From Bacteroidota bacterium (lineage in GTDB: Bacteria; Bacteroidota; Bacteroidia; Chitinophagales; Chitinophagaceae), in contig JAKPBL010000318.1 in assembly GCA_029778965.1 (NCBI GenBank), positions 1 to 6,332 on the forward strand: a DNA stretch of 6,332 nucleotides, read 5' to 3'. Within the stretch, counting starts at the first letter, position 1; each line of letters opens with the position of its first letter. The notes beneath the pieces are model-generated. The model saw nothing but the letters and a program-made list of their open reading frames with translations. It was not told the DNA's origin and ran no database searches. The position numbers and the translations under genes are program-made. Below, piece by piece: positions 1 through 5,198 of this stretch.

Positions 1-237
1 AGTGTCCACTTCAGCGAGCAGCCCGTTACTGATTTCGCGACTGCCGCTGCGGCCGACAATGCAAAATTCAACCGCTTCTTCCACGTACTACTTGACCAGG
101 GTATCTACCTGCCGCCCTCGGCCTTCGAAAGCTGGTTCCTGAACAATGCCCTTACCGGTAGCGATATAGACCAAACACTGGCTGCAATCGGCAAAGCCGT
201 CGCCCGCATTTGCTCCAATACGCCCCAACAACCCTAA
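1..237 (+). CDS. hemL: Glutamate-1-semialdehyde 2,1-aminomutase, C-terminal fragment
   Basis: This is the 3' end of an open frame that enters from the left edge and ends at TAA 235-237, leaving 78 residues. The fragment matches the C-terminal end of HemL: FSEQPVTDF near the start, FFHVLLDQGIYLPPSAFESW in the middle, then an LTGSDIDQTLAAI-type final helix. GVYLPPS-x-FE-x-FLS-x-AHT is the usual form in the family. HemL is a cytosolic PLP enzyme that converts glutamate-1-semialdehyde to 5-aminolevulinate in the C5 route to haem. The PLP lysine and most of the protein lie outside the window. The stop codon is the TAA of the first 33-bp repeat copy downstream, so the last codons (tail RICSNTPQQP) abut that array. 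I see no terminator between this gene and the ATPase gene, so read-through is possible. Related PLP class-III aminotransferases are much less likely given the YLPPS-FE signature. Confidence 0.93.
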   Translation, partial: SVHFSEQPVTDFATAAAADNAKFNRFFHVLLDQGIYLPPSAFESWFLNNALTGSDIDQTLAAIGKAVARICSNTPQQP

Positions 238-242
238 CTTTG
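209..242 (+). promoter_or_regulatory. Candidate Bacteroidota promoter, distal repeat copy
   Basis: TTTG at 209-212 and TAACTTTG at 235-242 are 22 bp apart. This is close to the TTTG-N19-21-TAnnTTTG pattern described for Bacteroides-type primary sigma factors. It is the best-spaced of the three candidates in the array. The -33 element and most of the spacer lie in the hemL coding region, and the TA of the -7 element is part of the hemL stop codon. Transcription would start at roughly 246-249, giving a leader of about 65 nt before the ATPase ATG at 313. Confidence 0.5.
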
Positions 243-267
243 TTACATAAATATCGAAAAATTACCC

Positions 268-275
268 TAACTTTG
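268..275 (+). promoter_or_regulatory. Candidate -7 promoter element, middle repeat copy
   Basis: TAACTTTG matches TAnnTTTG exactly. The nearest upstream TTTG (239-242, in the previous repeat copy) is 25 bp away, longer than the usual 19-21 bp, so this is a weaker candidate than the distal one. The element flows into TTTGTTACAAA (272-282), an 11-bp palindrome with 5-bp arms that could be an operator. Predicted start near 279-282, with a leader of about 30 nt. Confidence 0.35.
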
Positions 276-300
276 TTACAAATATATCGAAAAATTGCCC

Positions 301-308
301 TAACTTTG
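301..308 (+). promoter_or_regulatory. Candidate -7 promoter element, proximal copy, next to the ATG
   Basis: TAACTTTG ends four bases before the ATPase ATG (313-315). A start a few bases downstream of the -7 element would fall at or beside the A of the ATG, giving a leaderless or nearly leaderless mRNA. The only upstream TTTG (272-275) is 25 bp away, so the -33 match is poor. It may equally be a leftover repeat copy or a repressor site overlapping the start codon. Confidence 0.3.
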
Positions 309-312
309 TTAC

Positions 313-1668
313 ATGTTTCGCCGGGATATATTACAGAAACTGAACGAATGGCGGGTAAAAAATACTCGTAAACCACTCATTATCAGGGGCGCCAGGCAGG
401 TTGGAAAAACTACGGTCGTGCGCCAGTTTGCTGCTCAGTTTAAAAGATTCATCTATCTTAACCTGGAGTTGCCGGCGGACCGGAAGCCATTTGAAGAGTT
501 TTCGGATATAGAGACCCTTCTGCAAGCTTTGTTCTTTCTTAAAAATAAACCACTTGCCGATCGTGCCGATACACTGGTTTTTATTGACGAAATCCAGGAA
601 GTTCCGGAGGCACTCCAACAACTGCGATATTTTTATGAGGAGGCTCCCGACATTCCGGTAATAGCTGCTGGTTCGATGCTCGAAAGCCTGTTCGATCCCC
701 AGATCAGTTTCCCCGTTGGCCGGGTGGAATACCTTGTAATCCGGCCGGTTTCTTTTCCTGAATTCCTGGGGGCAATGGGGGAAACAGCCGCCCTTGAACA
801 AGTGCTGACTGTGCCCGTACCGGCGTTTACCCATGACCTGCTGCTGAAACTGTTTCGAACCTATTGCCTGATAGGTGGCATGCCTGAAATTGTTGCACAT
901 TATTCGGCGCATAAAGACCTGGCAGCCCTTGCTCCCACCTATGAATCGCTGCTTGTTTCATACCTCGATGATGTTGAAAAATATGCCCGGGGTGGTTCAC
1001 ATGTCAATTATATCCGGCATGCAATCCGTTCAAGCTTTGCCGAAGCGGGTAAGCAAATCAGGTTCCAGCACTTTGGCAATTCTTCTTACAAATCGAGGGA
1101 AATGGGCGAGGCGTTGCGGGTGCTCGAAAAAGCATTGCTGATTCACCTGATTTACCCGCAAACAAGTCCTGTTCTGCCAATGTTGCCGGATATAAGTAAG
1201 TCGCCCCGTTTGCATGTACTGGACACCGGCATGCTGAATTATTTTGTGGGGCTGCAACAGGAAATTCTGGGAACCACCGATTTAAACAATGTGTACCAGG
1301 GAACGGTAATAGAACATATTGTCGGCCAGGAATTGCTAACCCGCCAGTACGGCGTATTACACGGACTGGCATTTTGGGTCAGAGAAAAAAGAACATCTTC
1401 TGCCGAAGTCGACTACCTGATTTCCTATAAGGAAAACCTCATTCCGGTCGAAGTCAAAGCCGGCGCCACCGGTGCGCTTCGATCCCTGTCCCTGTTCATG
1501 GATATGGCGCCGCATAATATGGCGGTAAGACTATATGCAGGAAAAACTTCACTGTCGGTTATTACCACACCGCAAGGCAAGACCGTCCATTTATTGAACC
1601 TGCCTTATTACCTGGTCTCGCAAATTGAAAAATACCTCCATTGGTTTGAAGAACAGATCACAAAATAA
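313..1668 (+). CDS. AAA_14/DUF4143 family ATP-binding protein
   Basis: A complete 451-residue protein with the two-part architecture of the AAA_14 (PF13173) plus DUF4143 (PF13635) family. The N-terminal ATPase has Walker A GARQVGKTT (residues 26-34), Walker B LVFIDEIQE (88-96, acidic pair D92/E93) and a sensor-like AAGSMLES (118-125). The C-terminal half carries a PD-(D/E)XK nuclease-like core: helix glutamates E334 and E340, D367 in AEVDYLI, and E380-V-K382 in PVEVKAG. All core residues look intact. The opening MFRRDILQKLNEWR is typical of the family, supporting ATG 313; there is no Shine-Dalgarno sequence. Length is usual, with no signal peptide or membrane segment, so it should be cytosolic. 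Cellular role is poorly defined: these genes are often multicopy and scattered, and DNA binding or cleavage is only suggested by the fold. It stands alone, behind the 33-bp repeat array and convergent with the minus-strand operon. Confidence 0.93.
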   Translation: MFRRDILQKLNEWRVKNTRKPLIIRGARQVGKTTVVRQFAAQFKRFIYLNLELPADRKPFEEFSDIETLLQALFFLKNKPLADRADTLVFIDEIQEVPEALQQLRYFYEEAPDIPVIAAGSMLESLFDPQISFPVGRVEYLVIRPVSFPEFLGAMGETAALEQVLTVPVPAFTHDLLLKLFRTYCLIGGMPEIVAHYSAHKDLAALAPTYESLLVSYLDDVEKYARGGSHVNYIRHAIRSSFAEAGKQIRFQHFGNSSYKSREMGEALRVLEKALLIHLIYPQTSPVLPMLPDISKSPRLHVLDTGMLNYFVGLQQEILGTTDLNNVYQGTVIEHIVGQELLTRQYGVLHGLAFWVREKRTSSAEVDYLISYKENLIPVEVKAGATGALRSLSLFMDMAPHNMAVRLYAGKTSLSVITTPQGKTVHLLNLPYYLVSQIEKYLHWFEEQITK

Positions 1669-1696
1669 CCTCACACCCCCCGAGGTTCCTCTTTTT
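1667..1696 (+). terminator. Probable intrinsic terminator of the ATPase gene
   Basis: AACCTC (1667-1672) pairs perfectly with GAGGTT (1682-1687) around a 9-nt loop containing six C residues. It is followed by CCTC and then five T residues (1692-1696). The stem starts inside the ATPase stop codon. The six-pair stem is modest and the T run is offset by four bases, so the call is moderate. On the minus strand the same hairpin is followed by ATTTT, so it could also help stop transcripts from the convergent GH20 operon. Confidence 0.45.
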
Positions 1697-1720
1697 GCCT
1701 TTTGCCTTTTGATTTTTGAC
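1693..1720. repeat. Four tandem heptamers (TTTTGCC/TTTTGAY)
   Basis: Four contiguous 7-bp units: TTTTGCC, TTTTGCC, TTTTGAT, TTTTGAC. The last two vary only in the final two bases. They lie between the convergent ATPase and GH20 genes, just after the hairpin. Short heptamer arrays of this kind occur in intergenic DNA of various bacteria. No coding or clear regulatory role is visible; replication slippage is a likely origin. The remainder of the 89-bp gap (1721-1757) shows nothing definite. Confidence 0.7.
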
Positions 1721-1757
1721 TTTCCTCTTATTTGTACAGCAATCCCGTCGACCGGCT

Positions 1758-3785
1758 TTAGTCGCCTTTAAACAACTCTTCATAAGATGGCAGCGGCTCC
1801 TCTGCCTTAACCGACCATGCAACTGTTTCCAGCCTGGTGCGGAGTTTCATCCAATAGTGCAGCTCCAGATCGAATTTGGCGAGCGCAATGCCCAGCCTGA
1901 AGTCATGGTATTCATTCAGCCATGCTTTCTCAAATCTTTTTTTGTTTTCCGTAATGGCGTCACAAACATCAACGGTCATGGAATGATAATAGGCCGTTAC
2001 TTCAGCCATGACCATTCTGAATTCACGGAGATCACGCCGCCCCTGGTACTTCGTATATATGTCTTTTATTTGCCGGGCAAAGAGGAATTTCATAGCCAGG
2101 AAATCCAGTTGCCTGGCCGCCGTAAGTACAGAGAACAATGTCACTGAATCAGGTCCCGAAAGCGCCGCGCCTTCCAGTATGGCCATGGCCTGCTCTGCAA
2201 AGAGCCTGCCCTTTCTCAACTGGAGCACCGCACTGTCAGATAGTCTTTTTGGCTGGCCCAGAAAAGGATTTTCCCAAAGCGCGTCGTCTGTTTCTCCTAC
2301 CACCGACCTGATACAGGATTCAGCCTGAAACAGGCTGCGGTAAACCGTATCCATCTTTTCGGCGATACCGGCGCTATGCACCACACGGGCGTACGCTGAG
2401 AAAAAGCTTTTGTTATCAACAGGTTGTTCCTGCCAGGCTGCCGCCGCGCCATGCACCATATCAGGACGGCATAACCTGATCAGGCTCATCGGGTCGTCGG
2501 TCCACGCAGAATTGATATACCCGGTGGCGCCGTTTCGCCTGCCGCCTGCTACGAGTTTGTTGTTGTTCTCGAACGATAGTTCAAAGGCCGGGTACAACCA
2601 GTGCCAGTTAACGCTGGCAGACTGTACCGTCAACGCCAGCCCTGCGCGCGTAAACGGCGCCAGTACGCTGTCGTAGGTGGAAGACTCAAGAGGAAAATAG
2701 TGCCAGGCGCAGGCCGTGAGCCCGGGTATGACTTTAGGTATAACCGACTGGTATTTCTGCAGCATATCAGCCCAGGCGATGGGGTGTTTTCCGGCTTTGA
2801 CTACTTCTGCGGCGGTACGGTTAAGCATTTCCACGTACAACTGCTCGGGAGTCATTCCCAGTTTCTTCGCTTCAAGATCTATCACCCACGTTTCATCGAA
2901 GCCCATATGAAAAAACGGGCTGGTAAACAACCGGGAAAGCTGCGATATCCAATCGCTGACGATTAACCGCACCTGCTCATCGCGTGGCTTAAATTCACCG
3001 CCATAACGGTTCACCGACAGATCGGAATAAGTTTCCAGCTTGAACAAATCATGCAAATGTCCATACAACTCCACGTTTGGAACAACATCCATATGCCTTT
3101 CGCGGGCATAAGCAATAATCTCTTTTATATCTTCCTGCGTGAAGCGCGCATCGCGCATCAGGAGTGGGTAGCCCTTCAGCTCAATATTTGCTTCCGAATA
3201 AAAATAATACTGGTTTGTTTTGAAACGGGCGAGGAAATCAATCTGCTGTTTGATCTCTTCCATACGGGGAAACTGCATATGGCTCATGTCCATCATAAAG
3301 CCCCGATAAGCCATCGAGGGCCAGTCGTGCAACTCCACTTCCGGAATGACAAGACCTGCAGCTTTGCGTTCGATCAACTGCCGGAAGGTTTGCACACCAT
3401 AGAAAATACCGGCGCTCGATGAGGCGGTTATATAAACCGCACGCCCGCTTGCGCTAATGCTATATGCTTCCCGGGATTCCCGGCCGGCAGTTTCACCCGG
3501 AACAGGCAGGGGTGATAAAGCGCCTGTACGTTTCAGGTAAATAGTCAGCTCTTCCTTACCTGTTTTTTTAGCGCCTGCATCGGCGAGTATCGACTGCAGC
3601 TCACGCGCCGCAAAACGGTCTTCTTCCGCCGGCTGATTGACTACCAGTTTAACCACTACATTCCGGAGCGGAATATAGCCTTTACCATATTGGACCTGCT
3701 GCGGAGCCGGCAGCAGGGGCGAATGAAAGGCCCATAGTGCCTGGCTGCAGGTACAGAGCAGCGTTAAGAATAATACCCGGATCAA
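1758..3785 (-). CDS. Secreted glycoside hydrolase family 20 (beta-N-acetylhexosaminidase-like)
   Basis: A complete 675-residue protein. Residues 1-19 form a signal peptide (R3, then a hydrophobic stretch; likely cleavage after ALWA), so it should act in the periplasm or outside the cell. Residues about 22-150 fit the GH20 N-terminal zincin-like domain and about 155-460 the catalytic barrel. Visible catalytic features are R161 in YRGFMMD, H243 in LYGHLHD, the D297-E298 pair in HMGFDETW (acetamido-orienting Asp and acid/base Glu), W348 in IAWADM, and W438 in NSAWTDD. GH20 enzymes release terminal GlcNAc or GalNAc by substrate-assisted catalysis. Residues about 463-675 are a helix-rich extension I cannot assign. 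The barrel's second strand reads YYFYSEAN where typical members have H-x-H-x-x-D-D, so specificity may differ. The start is TTG at 3785-3783: no in-frame ATG lies nearby and the signal peptide begins there. It overlaps the upstream ceramidase-like gene by 4 bases and ends the operon. Confidence 0.88.
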   Translation of the reverse strand: MIRVLFLTLLCTCSQALWAFHSPLLPAPQQVQYGKGYIPLRNVVVKLVVNQPAEEDRFAARELQSILADAGAKKTGKEELTIYLKRTGALSPLPVPGETAGRESREAYSISASGRAVYITASSSAGIFYGVQTFRQLIERKAAGLVIPEVELHDWPSMAYRGFMMDMSHMQFPRMEEIKQQIDFLARFKTNQYYFYSEANIELKGYPLLMRDARFTQEDIKEIIAYARERHMDVVPNVELYGHLHDLFKLETYSDLSVNRYGGEFKPRDEQVRLIVSDWISQLSRLFTSPFFHMGFDETWVIDLEAKKLGMTPEQLYVEMLNRTAAEVVKAGKHPIAWADMLQKYQSVIPKVIPGLTACAWHYFPLESSTYDSVLAPFTRAGLALTVQSASVNWHWLYPAFELSFENNNKLVAGGRRNGATGYINSAWTDDPMSLIRLCRPDMVHGAAAAWQEQPVDNKSFFSAYARVVHSAGIAEKMDTVYRSLFQAESCIRSVVGETDDALWENPFLGQPKRLSDSAVLQLRKGRLFAEQAMAILEGAALSGPDSVTLFSVLTAARQLDFLAMKFLFARQIKDIYTKYQGRRDLREFRMVMAEVTAYYHSMTVDVCDAITENKKRFEKAWLNEYHDFRLGIALAKFDLELHYWMKLRTRLETVAWSVKAEEPLPSYEELFKGD
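3782..3785 (-). other. TTGA stop/start overlap between two operon genes
   Basis: On the minus strand the bases are TTGA: TTG (3785-3783) starts the GH20 gene and TGA (3784-3782) ends the ceramidase-like gene. This mirrors the common ATGA coupling junction but with a TTG start. The upstream sequence has six A residues (3800-3795) and no Shine-Dalgarno motif. Codons just upstream in the GH20 frame offer no ATG or GTG. Reinitiation by ribosomes finishing the upstream gene is the likely start mechanism. Confidence 0.7.
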
Positions 3786-5173
3786 TTGACACTGTTTTTT
3801 AGCTGATACAATAAACGAGCGGCGGTATCTGCCAGCTTCTCGCCGCCGCCTGCTGCGGCTCGCGATACAAGCGGTTCATAGTTGCCTTCGGCATAGGCCT
3901 TGTAGTCGGGCAGATAACCCAGGGATGCATTGGTTTGAGTAGTGACAAATGTGTACTTGAAAGGAGACCTTCTTTTGATATACATTCCCAACTCTGTGAA
4001 TACTTCGGCCGGCAGCGCAACAATCGCCAGGTCGTTACCAATAGCGAATACCTGCACTTCCGCCTCAAGCGGCTTCCCTTCCCTGGAAGCGAGGTCAAGG
4101 TATTTAAATGCTTTTACAAAATCCAGGAAGGGGGCGGCGCCGGATTCCCCATATCGCGCCACCACCTGCCTCGCCCAAGCCAGGCTGTCTTTAGGAAAAG
4201 ATGCCAGCGGCAAAAGGGCCGTGGCCTGCAAATGGCGGATACCTGTTTGAACCACCGTGTCGCATTGTGTGCTCGCGCGTATAACATCGCCGGCCAGTAT
4301 TTTGCCGATACGTTCGGCCTCACGCGGTCCCGATTGCTTTTTTGCTTCGTTGGTATTTATATGATTGATATTACCCGAGCATCCCTGCGAAAATATCACC
4401 GTCATATTCTTACCCAAAGCCGCCGAAAGACAGGCATCAAGTGTAGCAGGAATATCCGCAGATATGTAAGTTCCTCCCACACAGTCAAGATGGAGGGTGA
4501 AATTGACCAGGGAACTGATATATTCTCCTTTCCGGTTGACGGCAAATAAAACACCGATCTGCGGGTCTATTGGTCCTGCGGGCTTATAAACGGCGGGATT
4601 GTTTTTACCGGGATTCCATCCTACGCTGCCATCTTTCATAAAATACCGGCGGTTAAAGCTGACGGATTCCTCCGTAGCGGTTCCGACCAGCAGGCTGGCG
4701 GGTTCCCGCTTCGAATAGGCCTCACCGATAGCTGCGGCAATTTTTTCCGGCAACCCGGCTGCATACGCATCAATCATATCTACAGCCGGCTGACGGGGTG
4801 CAAACTGCTCGCGAAAACCGGGTATAACCGGTCCTGTATGAGAATGAGTGGCGCCGATCATCACCTGGTCGGGACGAAATCCATATTTCTCGGTAACGAG
4901 ACGTCGGGCACGGGCAACAATTTGCGCATTGATACCTATCAGGTCACACTCCACCCAGGCAATCTTTGTACCACCGCTTTCCAACACCAGGGCCCTGGCA
5001 AAAAGGTCATCGTGTATCCCTTCCATGAAACGGTGATAATAATAGCCCGCCATCGGCGTACCGGCTGGCGGGCTTATGCTCACCTTTGCCGCGCCGGCAA
5101 AAAGTTCGCCGGACTGCGCAGGAAGCGATGAATAAAACAGGCTAAAACAAACGAAAAGATTGATCAGTTTCAT
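3782..5173 (-). CDS. Secreted neutral/alkaline ceramidase-family protein (PF04734-like)
   Basis: A complete 463-residue protein starting at ATG 5173-5171. Residues 1-19 look like a signal peptide (K2, hydrophobic core, cleavage near SLPA-QS). The mature protein opens with FAGAAKVSISPPAGTPMAGY, typical of the ceramidase N-terminal domain. Candidate zinc ligands are H110/H112 in GATHSHTGP, H228 in NFTLHLD, E390 in ALPAEVFTE and Y420 in NASLGYLPDY. These correspond by motif to the His, His, Glu and Tyr ligands of bacterial neutral ceramidase. The catalytic-serine hexapeptide GDVSPN reads GNINHI here (267-272), so N270 replaces the serine. True neutral ceramidases are longer (about 640 or more residues) with a C-terminal Ig-like domain that is absent here. 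It is therefore probably a metalloamidase-like relative rather than a proven ceramidase. It begins 25 bp after the susD stop with no terminator between, and overlaps the GH20 gene, consistent with one transcript. Confidence 0.82.
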   Translation of the reverse strand: MKLINLFVCFSLFYSSLPAQSGELFAGAAKVSISPPAGTPMAGYYYHRFMEGIHDDLFARALVLESGGTKIAWVECDLIGINAQIVARARRLVTEKYGFRPDQVMIGATHSHTGPVIPGFREQFAPRQPAVDMIDAYAAGLPEKIAAAIGEAYSKREPASLLVGTATEESVSFNRRYFMKDGSVGWNPGKNNPAVYKPAGPIDPQIGVLFAVNRKGEYISSLVNFTLHLDCVGGTYISADIPATLDACLSAALGKNMTVIFSQGCSGNINHINTNEAKKQSGPREAERIGKILAGDVIRASTQCDTVVQTGIRHLQATALLPLASFPKDSLAWARQVVARYGESGAAPFLDFVKAFKYLDLASREGKPLEAEVQVFAIGNDLAIVALPAEVFTELGMYIKRRSPFKYTFVTTQTNASLGYLPDYKAYAEGNYEPLVSRAAAGGGEKLADTAARLLYQLKNSVN

Positions 5174-5198
5174 TAGAAATGGAATATACCAAATAGTG

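Larger units (their letters stand above)
232..314. repeat. Tandem 33-bp direct repeat, 2 full copies plus 17 bp of a third
   Basis: Copies begin at 232, 265 and 298, each with CCCTAACTTTGTTACA. The two complete copies (232-264 and 265-297) agree at 30 of 33 positions, differing at unit positions 17, 19 and 33. Both continue into TATCGAAAAATT. The third copy keeps the first 17 bases, ending inside the ATPase start codon (ATG 313-315), and then diverges. Copy 1 contains the hemL stop codon TAA (235-237). The 33-bp period is about three helical turns, so equivalent sites would lie on roughly the same DNA face. Each copy contains the Bacteroidota -7-like element TAACTTTG and a TGTTACA half-palindrome. 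The array could be a promoter/operator array or the boundary of an inserted gene; the sequence alone does not decide. Confidence 0.9.

Noticed and set aside
232..314. CRISPR array
   Set aside because: The repeats are directly adjacent with no unique spacers, there are only two and a half copies, and no cas genes are present.
152..376. Minus-strand 74-codon frame with an 11-residue repeated peptide (CNKVR-x-IFRY)
   Set aside because: The peptide repeat is only the shadow of the 33-bp DNA repeat, whose length is divisible by three. The frame overlaps the hemL end and the ATPase start and resembles no protein family.
331..912. Minus-strand 193-codon frame inside the ATPase gene
   Set aside because: It is antisense to conserved Walker A and B coding sequence, and its translation shows no recognisable domain.
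313..1668. Transposase or insertion-sequence gene
   Set aside because: The protein has a clear AAA_14/DUF4143 architecture, and no terminal inverted repeats or target duplications flank it.
1741..1760. Separate hairpin terminator just after the GH20 stop
   Set aside because: Only a 4-bp CGAC/GTCG pairing without a following T run is visible; too weak to call.
3747..3785. Lipobox in the GH20 signal peptide (cysteines at residues 11 and 13)
   Set aside because: The residues before each Cys (Leu or Thr at -1) do not fit the lipobox well, and a signal peptidase I site at ALWA is more convincing.
3935..4549. Plus-strand 204-codon frame
   Set aside because: It is antisense to the ceramidase-family gene, whose conserved motifs and signal peptide support the minus strand. 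Its composition looks like a random shadow.
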